Source of the DNA: Haplomitrium mnioides
Lineage: Eukaryota > Marchantiophyta > Haplomitriopsida > Calobryales
DNA: 30,899 nucleotides
Assembly (NCBI GenBank): GCA_049999725.1
Contig: JBNGIS010035041.1
Coordinates: 1-30,899, forward strand
Direction: 5' to 3'
The position numbers were made by a program, and so were the translations under genes. Positions 9,830 to 18,149 of the stretch are shown here, piece by piece (positions within the stretch are counted from its first letter, which is position 1; each line of letters starts with the position of its first letter). Below the pieces are notes generated by a model. The model saw nothing but the letters and a program-made list of their open reading frames with translations. It made no database searches and had not been told where the DNA came from.

Positions 9830-10439
9830 TGACGGATCTGTTCGTAGAGGAAATGAGCCATCGTTGATGCATCATCTTTCCTAGTTGCCCTAGCCTCCAC
9901 CCACTTGGTAGCGTAGTCAGTTGAAAGTAGAATGTACCTGTTCCCGCGTCTCGTGGACGGAGAAATCAATGGGGCCGATGAAATCAATTCCCCACTTCTC
10001 AAATGGGGTCAGGGGGATGATCGGGACCATGGGATGGTGGCACGCTATTGCTGGTTTCCCGGTCCGCTAACAGGCATCACACCTCTTCACAAAGAAGTGC
10101 ACATCCCTATGTAAGGTGGGCCACCAATACTTAGCGTCCACAATCTTCCGGATGGTGGTTTCTGCGACAAAATGATCGTCGGCCTCTTCCTCGTGAATTG
10201 CCCACATCACCACCGTGGATTGGTATTTCTCCAGACATCTGCGTATCTGCCCGTCCATGCCCTGCCCATGCAACATTCCCTTGATCATGAGAAAGGGCCT
10301 CACCTTTCTGAGAAACACTGTTGCTTGCTCTGGGGTGTGCCCTGGGGGAATCTTCGCCGTCAAGAGGAACTCAATGATGTCCCCATATTCCGTGGGTCTC
10401 CCCTCCCTGACATGGAACAGGTCTTTGTAAGGGAGGTGT
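9830..10439 (-). pseudogene. Gypsy integrase, N-terminal zinc domain and start of core (truncated)
   Basis: Integrase inserts the cDNA into host DNA. The HHCC zinc-binding domain is intact in outline: IHEEEADDHF supplies the two histidines and VKRCDAC the two cysteines (10,200-10,067), with YWWPTL between. A stop follows CDAC. The core begins with GIDFIGPI, holding the first catalytic aspartate, then shifts frame to YILLSTDYATKWVEA. It ends at HFLYEQI (about 9836), where LTR-B repeat sequence takes over. The second aspartate, the catalytic glutamate and the C-terminal domain are absent. A frameshift near 10,440 separates it from RNase H. It cannot be functional. Confidence 0.88.
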
Positions 10440-11019
10440 CCCCCACTCCCTCCGCACTCAGCTGCCCCTCAATCCTTGAGAAGAAATTGGCATTATGGTG
10501 TCTCTTCCTCGACTTGATTCGCACCTCAAAGTCAAACTCCTGCATCAGCAACATCCACCTCGCCACTCTCCCTATCAAGTCTGGCTTGTTGACTATGTAT
10601 TTTAGGGCATTATGATCAGTGTGAAACACCACCTTGTAATGCAGCAGGTAGTGCTGAAACGTCTTTAGGGAGTATATTATCCCCAGGGCCTCACAGCCGG
10701 TGGGTGAGTAATTGTTTTTTGCCGCTGAGAGGAGTCTGCTGGCAAAGTAGATTGGGTGGTCCCTGCCTTCCTCATTGAGCTGGCTCAGCATGGCTCCCAC
10801 ACAGAAGCCCAAAACATCCACCATCACGTGGAACTCCTTGGCCCAGCTTAGGAGCGCCAGGATAGGCGTGTTGGCCAATCGCCTCTTGAGCTCATTAAAG
10901 CTAGATCTCTTGTGCTCTATCGGCTCAAAATCACTGCCCCTCTTCACCATCTCCGTTAGGTGGTAGGCTATTAGGGAAAATTTTGGGATGAACCTCCTGT
11001 AATAGCCCACACAGCCCAT
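10440..11019 (-). pseudogene. RT connection and RNase H domain
   Basis: RNase H degrades the RNA strand during reverse transcription. The 219-codon open stretch starts GCVGYYRRFIPKFS, the Gypsy RT thumb/connection signature, and goes on into RNase H. Putative catalytic residues are D68 (FHVMVDVLG), E110 (TGCEALGIIYSL) and D135 (FHTDHNALKYI). The fourth, normally the Asp in N-x-x-A-D-x-L-S-R, is Asn178 here (HHNANFFSR), so the domain would be inactive even where open. The segment is the longest well-preserved part of pol. The last residues, after FFSRIEGQLS, run out of the true frame through a frameshift near 10,440. Confidence 0.9.
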
Positions 11020-11552
11020 GAATCCCTAAACCTCCACCAAGCACGTTGGAAATGCCACACCCAGCCATACTGCCACCCTTTCCTGGTCCACGGCAATTCC
11101 ATGGCTGGAGACTCTATGCCCCAATAGTATCCCTTCCCTTACTGCAAAGAAACATTTTCCAGGATGCAACCGCAGTTCCGTTTCTCTGCATCACTGAAAT
11201 GTGAGCCACATATGCTCCTCATGATCCTTGACCTTGTCATATACCACGAAGTCGTCTATGAAGATTTTGAAGAACTTCCTGAGATAGTCCCAAAATATGT
11301 TCATCATTAGCCTCTAGAATGTACTTGGGGTGTTGTAGAGACCAAATGGCATTCTCCGAAAGGCGAACACTCCCCACTCCGTTGTGAAAGCAATTTTTAG
11401 TTGGTCCTCCTCCCGTATCCACACCTGGTTGTAACCGGAGTACCCATCCATGAAACTGTAGACCTCTTGGCCCGCCACCAGGTCCAGCACACCATCAGTA
11501 AAAGGTAGAGGGTAGTGGTCCCTCTTGGTTGCCGCATTCAGCTTCCGGTAGT
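11020..11552 (-). pseudogene. Reverse transcriptase, central and C-terminal part
   Basis: The catalytic palm of RT. On the minus strand from 11,547: RKLNAATKRDHYPLPF, then SFMDGYSGYNQV, EWGVFAFRRMPFGL, and FIDDF at 11,262-11,248. The last is the YxDD-type active-site box with both metal-binding aspartates kept. It continues through LHPGKCFF and LLGHRVSSHGI to the connection. In-frame stops occur after the PFGLYNTPSTF segment and in the WLTFQ segment. The upstream part of RT (through CQDY) lies at 18,439 and beyond; the two are separated by the 6.9-kb insertion. It is a pseudogene. Confidence 0.9.
11548..11552. other. Target-site duplication GTAGT, left copy
   Basis: GTAGT directly before the 6.9-kb insertion. 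Its partner is at 18,439-18,443. With one copy removed, the RT motif CQDYRKLN is restored (minus-strand codons GAC-TAC-CGG), so the boundary is fixed to the base by both the repeat and the coding sequence. Confidence 0.85.
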
Positions 11553-11714
11553 GTTAAGTCAGAAGATAGGCAATTGAGGAAGCTTCTAGAAGAGCTTTAT
11601 TGGAGCACAAGGAGGAGCACATTCATCAATGAGCAGCAAAATGGAGTCTTCTTGCTATAGGAAAGTGCTATTCTATCATTTGTCGGAGCATGACATAGAA
11701 AGTAATTGAGGACA

Positions 11715-12007
11715 ATGGAGGCGAGTAAAGTTGTGTTGAAATTATTAGAAGCATGCAACATCAAGGATCCAAAGGTAATTGTTGGAGCAGATTTGTTTTC
11801 AATTCTCATGTTGAGTTCATTGGAGGATCGAGAAGAGCTTGCTAGAGGTTGAAAATATTTTGAATTGTATGGATCTATAAGGGAGGATAGGGTTGCTGCA
11901 ATTGGTAAGAAAACCCTTAAATTGGAGAACATTAAGGCGATATGAGAGGCGGCGGAAAGATTCGTGGTTCAAGGGAGTAGTGGCTTGGTGTGGAAGTCGG
12001 GAAGTTA
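11715..12007 (+). pseudogene. Unidentified host-gene fragment
   Basis: A reading frame of about 97 codons from ATG 11,715 (MEASKVVLKLLEACNIKDPK...). It is interrupted only by two TGA codons, at 11,850-11,852 and about 60 bp before the GSSGLVWKSGS end. Each would be CGA (Arg) before a C-to-T change. The sequence is mixed hydrophobic and charged with a protein-like composition (DREELARG, KYFELYGSIREDR, KTLKLENIKAI). I do not recognise the family. It lies just upstream of the PYL-like fragment on the same strand and could belong to the same or another donor gene. Confidence 0.45.
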
Positions 12008-12010
12008 GCG

Positions 12011-12225
12011 GCAGTGGAGAAAGAGCTAGTGAGGCAATATGACAAGCAGGATACGTTGCCCCATCAGTGGACTGCCATTTTGTCTAAAGAAATTCAGGCA
12101 CCGGTAGAAGTTGTATGGCCTATTGTTCGCCGATTTTATTAGCCTCAATCATACAAGCATTTTTGCAAAGCTATTCCATGCTATTAGGTGATGGCATTGT
12201 GGGGAGTGTGAGGGAAGTGCGACTG
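12011..12225 (+). pseudogene. PYR/PYL/RCAR abscisic-acid receptor fragment
   Basis: PYL proteins are small soluble START-fold receptors that bind abscisic acid and inhibit PP2C phosphatases. The fragment has a charged leader (VEKELVRQYDKQ), then EIQAPVEVVWPIVRRF, PQSYKHF and, one base-shift later, GDGIVGSVREVRLV. These match in order and spacing the conserved N-terminal third of the family (APV-x-x-VW-x-x-VRRFD-x-PQ-x-YKHF ... VG-x-x-R-x-V). The receptor gate loop (SGLPA) should follow at about 12,225, but only a garbled remnant is seen and the latch and C-terminal helix are absent. Breaks are TAG 12,140-12,142 (from CAG by C-to-T) and a frameshift at about 12,180. Identification is by recall of the family; subclass unknown. 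Confidence 0.82.
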
Positions 12226-12603
12226 GTCTTAGCAGGAAGGATGTGCAGATCTATCAAAGAGCAAAAAAGGGATTGGAGAAGGAATGGCGGAGAGGCAAGG
12301 GGTTGCTGCTACACTTGGAGCGCTTGGATGGTGACGTCCACTCGAAGCTCTTTCGTTGGATACCAATTTGAGGTCGTAATGGTAGGAGAGTGTTGTGTTT
12401 CGGAGACGAAGTGTTGTGGCAGGGTTTGGACTATGAAAGAGCATTTGGTGGCATGAATTTTAGAGTGGAGGATGTTGGCTACTGTAGAAATTTTGGTCAT
12501 CTCGGGTGGATAGTTTTTGTTCCTCGTCTACCTGGAGATAGCACGGGCAGCTCTTGTGACAAGGCAAAGGTTTGATAATGCACCGTTTCAGGGAGGGGGC
12601 AGC
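12226..12603 (+). other. No identifiable gene; possibly more captured sequence
   Basis: Short open stretches occur in different frames (for example LDYERAFGGMNFRVEDVGY at about 12,428-12,484), but none forms a recognisable domain. The last bases before 12,604 (GTTTCAGGGAGGGGGCAGC) could be 5' untranslated sequence taken along with the HUB start codon. Confidence 0.4.
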
Positions 12604-12765
12604 ATGGGAAGCGCTGAAGAACCTGAGAGGAAGCGACGCCACGTAAACAATCATTCCATTTCACCTCCTCTCAAGAAACAACCTATGGCTCCTTCTTCCG
12701 AAGATAAGAAGCAGGTCGATACCGCCGTTCTGCAGTATCAAAATCAGAAGCTTGCACAGCAGCTA
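12604..12765 (+). pseudogene. N-terminal fragment of BRE1/HUB histone H2B ubiquitin ligase
   Basis: In plants HUB1/HUB2 (BRE1 homologues) are RING E3 ligases that monoubiquitinate histone H2B in the nucleus. The fragment covers the first 54 codons from the natural start: MGSAEEPERKRRH, then SISP-x-x-KKQP, SSEDKK, DTAVLQYQNQKL. This is the conserved N-terminus of the family up to the start of the first coiled coil. No stop or frameshift lies in these 162 bp. The remaining roughly 800 residues, including the RING finger, are missing. At KLAQQL (12,748-12,765) the sequence passes in frame into pTAC16. There is no sign of an intron, but the piece is too short to prove an mRNA origin. Confidence 0.82.
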
Positions 12766-13417
12766 CTCCAAGCTGGATTCAATGTGCGGCAGGTGTGCCA
12801 GAATTGTACGTAGCCCAGTAGCTCGCGGAATTTGCGACTCAGCATGGAGTTATTAGCAGAGATGAGGCTAAGCGCCTGAATGCTATTGAAATCGATTTCA
12901 AGAACATTGAATCAATAGCCAAGGCACTTGGCAATGCTGGGAAAGTTGTTGTCACTATCGGCCTAATAGAAGATGGACCACGTTCAAAAGTTTCATCTGC
13001 TGATGCTCTCCGAGTCCTCAAAGCTGCAAAGCTTTTAAATGCTAGCCATTTTGTCCTTGTTACCGAGTCCGGGACAGGGGTGAGTGTTGAGAACGGCCCC
13101 TTGGCAGGGCTTTCTGCTCTAATTAGTAACCTTTTTAGTAGGGTGACAGAGATTTCAGAGTCTGACTTGATTGACAAAATCGTCGAGTCTAACCTGACAT
13201 TCACAGCTATAAAAGTTTGATCTACATATGGTGTAGATGATCATTCTCCAAAGGTTGGCAACCTGGTTGTACAGGCTGAGGGCGCTACAGATCCGAGTGC
13301 AAAGGTATCAAAGATTCAAGTTGCTATGTTGGTGGCTAGAGTACTTTCAAACACTCCAACGTCTACAAACAAGGTTGTGGAGGTATCTTCTAGTAATGTA
13401 TACGCCCCTACATAACC
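12766..13417 (+). pseudogene. pTAC16-like fragment, first part
   Basis: pTAC16 is a nuclear-encoded, Rossmann-fold (NAD(P)-binding-like) protein of the plastid transcriptionally active chromosome and thylakoid-associated nucleoid. The fragment enters at LLQAGFNVR, within the first Rossmann unit (the glycine-rich loop upstream is missing), then loses one base before the GVPEL motif (about 12,790). It continues as LAEFATQHGVISRDE, KRLNA, ESIAKALGNAGKVVVTIG, SSADALRVLKAAKLL, LISNLFSR, KIVESNLTFTAIKV, NLVVQAEGA and NKVVEV. In-frame stops are TAG 12,819-12,821 (from CAG) and TGA 13,218-13,220. It stops at 13,417, where LTR-C is inserted, and resumes at 16,695. The coding run is unbroken by introns over about 600 bp. 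Confidence 0.85.
13413..13417. other. Target-site duplication of LTR-C, left copy (TAACC)
   Basis: TAACC abuts the LTR end TGTCA at 13,418. The right copy is TGACC at 16,695-16,699, one mismatch in five. Both probably descend from CGACC, the Arg-Pro codons of pTAC16. Confidence 0.75.
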
Positions 13418-16400
13418 TGTCACTCCCCTGTTTCAGGCCTTAACCTTTTCAGACCCTATTTTGAGTGCAAGGGAGGACAGGTTTCGGGCTTTCAGGTTCT
13501 TTTTTGAGATGGCCCCTTATCAGTTATTGTTTTCAGGCCTTAAGGACTTTCCTCTTCCTTACAGACCTGGTGTTCACCACTCACTCTTCTTATGGTTGCA
13601 CTCAACTCATTCATTCAGAACCAGTCCACACTTATCACACCCAGCATTCATGTAATTCTTTCCATATATTCCAAAGGTCCAAACCTAGGACCTTGCCACC
13701 GTATATGTGCTTGGGGCAGAATAGGTGCTGGTGACCTGCACCACTTGAACAATACAACAAGACTGGACTCCCCCTCTCAGGGTTGTCTCAGAGCTGAAAC
13801 AGATTATCCTAACTATCCTAATGTGATCTAATTTCTAACTATGTAAAAGGATTAGGGACAGAGAGCATTCACCCCCAGGATACTAAAACTTGTTTCAAGG
13901 GATGGGACTCCCCTTCCAAGGCTGTTCCTAGGGTATGCTCAACTATCTCGATGCCTTCTAATCTAATAAGTCACTAGGACACAAAGCAGAAAGGAAATCT
14001 AGCTACACAGATATAGACAAACAATTTACACACTATATGCAAGAGAGAACAGAGTCCTTGAAGGCCCTCTGGATTTCTACAATTTGATACTTCCCTTATG
14101 AGTCCCGCTGCCTTACAACTGCAGCCCAACAACCCACACACCCTCCTTTCCAGATAGTTTTTTAACTTCCCTCGCGAGAAGCCCTGCTTTTACTTCCTCA
14201 GGCTAGGAAGAGAGTTTCTTTTACTTTCACCTCTGGAAGACAGCTTTACCAGCTACAGGTAGCTCACTCCACCCCCGAGCCTCGACATGTCTTACTACGC
14301 AGTGCACCGGCACTAGCGCAGCTGCCCCCTCTCAGCTCCACTTGAAGAATTACACCAGAGTGTACTCCGAACACTCTAGGCTGATACCTGTGCACAAGGA
14401 ATGGCAGAGACAACCCCAAGCTCCTCACTTGGCGGCCTCTCCCAAAGTTATAACTGGGACTCCCACCCCAGTCGCCCATCGTTGCGATTTCCTTGTCCTC
14501 AGATTGTGATACTCCTACATAGATAATGCAGAGACGACCCCAAGTCCTTCCATGGTGGCCTCTCCCGAAGTCTTAGCCGGCCAGAATCCAATTGAGACCC
14601 CGTATCAGTCCCCCTCCGCTCTGGTCCACCTGCAAGGATGAGGTCACTTGGGTCTCCCCCCAGTCCTCCTCTAAATCCCCCAATTCCCCTTGAGCAAGTA
14701 CCCCTGCTTCACGTGGTCTTGTCAGTGAATTCTCATTCCAGCCCCCCTTCGTTGCGATTCCCCTTAGCGTGCAGTCGCCTCACGCCTTGAGGTTGCCCGT
14801 GCATCAACCTGGAAGAATTCGAAGGTCACCAAGGTATACTCTTCTTGCAAGCGCTCAACTCGTGAGCCTGATCCCAAGAACGGTCGTTAATCCCGTTAGC
14901 TCCCTAGAGCTGGGAGGTGACGACGCGTGGCGCTCGCCAGTTAATCCCGTTACAACCGACAAGAAGCGCGCGTCACGTGTCCTGTGATGATGAAAGTACA
15001 ACGGTAACATCGCCGGGGAGTCCGAGGAATCTTGTGGCTGAGATTCCGTAGATTCCCACGGCTGAATCCAAAGGGTTCTTCGGAACAGAGTTCCAAAACG
15101 GAATCTCCAAATATGCCCCTGCAGATCCCAAGTCATCCTCCTTTCGCCACGTCACCTGCTGCACCGCCGTCCGATGCCGGCTCGCAAGGAGGTAGGCTAA
15201 CCGTCGCGCATACTCTCCCTTCCGTGGTTGACCCGCTCTTTGTCCGAGGTCCGACGAGCCCTTCTCCTGCTGCGCGTGTCTTGTGAGCTACTGCGGGGTC
15301 CTTGGAGTCGCCACGTCCTGCAAAGAGCGCCATCCAACGCCGCCCCGCAAGGGGGTAGGCGGACCGTCGCGCGGACCCTTCTTCTGAAGTTGACCGTCGG
15401 AAACCTTACCTCGCTCCCCAGCGCGTCACGTTTCCGAAGCCCTCCCGCGGACTCCTTGCGTTTGCCATGTCATCCGAATAGCCGATACGGTCCTTACTCT
15501 GCTTGCCGAATAAGAACTGTGCCAATGTTGCCGTTTCATCCTTCCCTCGAGATAAGAACTATGCATGCGCTTGAGGCTCCCTTCGTTATCTTCCCAAAAG
15601 CTTGATATAGGAACCATAAGGCCCTTTGTCCCTTTGTCGAACTTTCAGATGCTACGGTTGGACCCGTCAAACTTTCGTCGTTGGTCATGCCGAAGCTGCG
15701 TTGAATCACCCTTTTAGCGCCTGCTAGCTCCTCCGTCGGTTGACCTGCGTTAAATCCCCTTTCCGGCTCAGCCTTCTCCTCATTGGTTGGTTTGGTGATG
15801 GATCACCCTTTTGGCTTCCTCGGAACTCCCCTTCTCGGATCTCCGATAGATCACCCTTCCATTCTCCTTCGGCCAGACCCTCAATATGTCGTTGATTTGG
15901 GCCCTCTTCCTTGCTCCCATGTTGGATTCCTCGCAGATCCCTCTTAACCGGGATCTCCATGTTGTAAGACGAATCGGAACCCTGTTAAGCGAGCTCCCCA
16001 CTTAGGGAGGCGTCTGTCCACAGATTTGCGAGACTCCTGGTGCCGCCACGTTGTCCGCGGAATCCCGCGAAGTGCTCCGGAGACGCCACGGTTCCGTGGA
16101 ATCTCGTGGGGCCTTCCGGAGACTCCACCTTTCTGCCCGGATTCGTGGACTCAAATGGAAGGAATCGATCAGCCCTTGCAGGGCGCGCTCATGCTTGCGG
16201 GATCGAGGCGTCCCTCTTCCCTGGCCTTGCTCGCCCTCGTGACGATCTTACCTTCTCATTTTTCTCCTTGAACCTTGCTTCCCGATTTGTGGCCGTTGTA
16301 AGACCCTCGCGATCTGCCTTTCTTCGGAGCTCCTTTGGGTTTTGTCGTTGTGGATCCATTCCTCTCCCTCCTACAATTGCTCTGCCACAGGTGGCTGCTC

Positions 16401-16694
16401 TCTTCCTTCTCCCCAGGCTCCGATCCCCGCATCCTCCTGAGGCCCACGGATTCTCGCTGGCCTGCTTCAAATTTTGGAAGGTGCCCCCTCCTCTGGCTGG
16501 CGACCCTGGTTCCTTCCTCCTCTCTTCCGCCATGATCCTGTTTCCCTCCCATGACTCATGCGCCCTGCTCTTAGTAGCTATTTGAGGGTACTTCGTGGCT
16601 CCTGAGAGGCCCTCACACTTGCCAAGGCTTATTGTGTCGCTGATGCTTCTGATTTCTTGAATTTTGCTTGAGTGCTCTAAAGCACCGGCTGACA
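13418..16694 (-). mobile_element. LTR-C: 3.3-kb solo LTR inserted in the pTAC16 fragment
   Basis: Ends are TGTCACTCCCC at 13,418 and CACCGGCTGACA at 16,694. The first matches the LTR-A/B start and the second matches LTR-A's CACCCGGCCGACA, with the same TGTCA/TGACA inverted ends. Internal homology includes the CCAGATAG...CTCGCGAG block at 14,150, CCACGTCA at 15,147 and the minisatellite at about 15,715. It is visibly more diverged than A and B are from each other. Nothing of gag or pol accompanies it, and pTAC16 coding sequence continues on both sides, so it is a solo LTR. A 238-codon minus-strand ORF at 16,905-16,189 crosses the right boundary and is not evidence of a gene. Confidence 0.87.
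15715..15895. repeat. 48-bp minisatellite in LTR-C (short array)
   Basis: Motif starts at 15,715, 15,754, 15,802 and 15,850 give spacings of 39, 48 and 48 bp, about four copies. It is the same repeat as in LTR-A (six) and LTR-B (eight). Confidence 0.7.
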
Positions 16695-16850
16695 TGACCT
16701 GTGGACGAGCTTTTGGGAGAAATATTGGTGGATGGAAGGAGGGCGTTGCTGGAGGAATGAAGAGCTTAACTAGCATCTGCGCATAGAGAGAAGGAAATTC
16801 GTGCCAGGGTTGAAGCTGAAGCTCAGGAAGAGGCTGAATCATGGCAACCA
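16695..16850 (+). pseudogene. pTAC16-like fragment, continuation after LTR-C
   Basis: After the right target-site copy, the frame reads PVDELLGEILVDGRRALLEE, which is the next conserved segment of pTAC16 (PVDEL followed by DGRR). It then enters the charged helical tail, REKEIRARVEAEAQEEAESW, resembling the Ala/Glu/Arg-rich coiled region that follows the Rossmann domain. Two stops (TGA and TAA) lie after LLEE. Together with 12,766-13,417 it gives one collinear pTAC16 fragment. Beyond about 16,850 the similarity is lost. Confidence 0.75.
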
Positions 16851-18149
16851 GAGTTGCACTAGAGACTAAGGAGGCTGAATGGAGACTTGTGGTTGTCAAC
16901 CACAAGGTGGACGGTTTGTATCTGTTTTTGTATGTCTTCTTTCAGCTTCATGTGTTGGCACATAGGGAACAAGGTACTCGAGTTATTCCCACTGATACTA
17001 GAGAAGCTGACCTTCAATACCATTGAAACGTAGAGGCATTGAACGAAGGCAGATTGCTAGTTGATGAGAGGGTTGAGTTGTCACAGGTCCTACTAGAGAA
17101 GTATGAAGGAGAAATTGAAAGAAGCCGAGCACTTAGATCTAAAGAGGAGAATAGATGAAAAATCATGATTGTGGAAACAATATGAAGGAACTCTGGCGGC
17201 AGTTCTTTTCAGATCCTTCAAAGTGGTGGTTATGTGTGCCAATTGTGGGAGCTTATTGTAGGTTTATAATTTTAGGAGATTGCTGCACCAAGGTCAGGAG
17301 ATTGAATTAGTCAAAGGAGTAAGGTTGCAGGGCTAGGAGGGATCTTCCCATGTGCATCTGTGTTGCTATTGTTGTGAGGGAATCTTTCATTGTGCAAAGA
17401 CAGTCATTGAGCAACAACTAGAGGAGCAAGGAAGGCATTCATGGAAGCTCCTTGGTATAATTTTGTTTTATGCAACAAGGGGTAAGAAAAACAAAGTTTT
17501 GATGAGGGGAACAAATTGGATTGGGAGACCGGAGGATGTCCTAGGTCCAGCAAAGGCTTTGTTGTTCTGATATGATGTTGAAAGGCATGAGTTGGGCTAT
17601 GGGTAGAAAGAGTCTTCTCCAAGTAGTCATAGGGCAATAAAGCTGAAGACTCTATTCTGTAGCCAGCAAGGGTAAGAAGGAGGATGGTAAGGGATTGTGA
17701 AGTATTTCTGTTATGGGAGTGTGTTTGTTGCAGGTCTGGCCAGAAATGGAGATCAGAAAAAAACTAAAGAAGAGAGAGAAATCAGGTCAGGGTTTCCTAT
17801 GTGAGTTTGTTGTAGGCTGCAGGGAGATCAGAAATCCAGAAAGGGTGTCTGACCCTTCGTTGTGGAGTTGCCAAAGTGTTTGTTCAGTTGGTTGTTATTT
17901 GTTGAAGTTGGAGTTGGAGAGGAAGGTGAGTGAAGTGCAAGGCATCATCATGGATGAGTTTTCTCGTTACCTTCGGAGAGTGGCAGAAACTCATCATGAA
18001 GATCGACGATCAAAACCTACTGTTGGGAACTGATGACACTAGCATGGAGTTGTGGCAGCTTGTCACTGCCATACATGATGAGGTTGGAGGGTCCAAAGCT
18101 TTGTTTTGACTCCACAAGGTGAAGACCGCACAAAGTACACCTTGAGTAG
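16851..18149 (+). other. Unidentified part of the insertion; short plus-strand ORF remnants
   Basis: No domain is recognised. Plus-strand stretches with a coiled-coil-like composition are seen at 17,026-17,155 (LLVDERVELSQVLLEKYEGE) and 17,900-18,030 (LERKVSEVQGIIMDEF), each bounded by stops. A pyrimidine tract ending in TTTCAG at about 16,945 looks like a 3' splice site. These may be further captured fragments or internal sequence of the carrier element. Confidence 0.35.

Noticed and set aside
16189-16905. 238-codon minus-strand ORF, the longest in the window
   Set aside because: It crosses the LTR-C right boundary and its target-site copy into antisense pTAC16 sequence, with no recognisable domain; a chance open frame in GC-rich LTR DNA.
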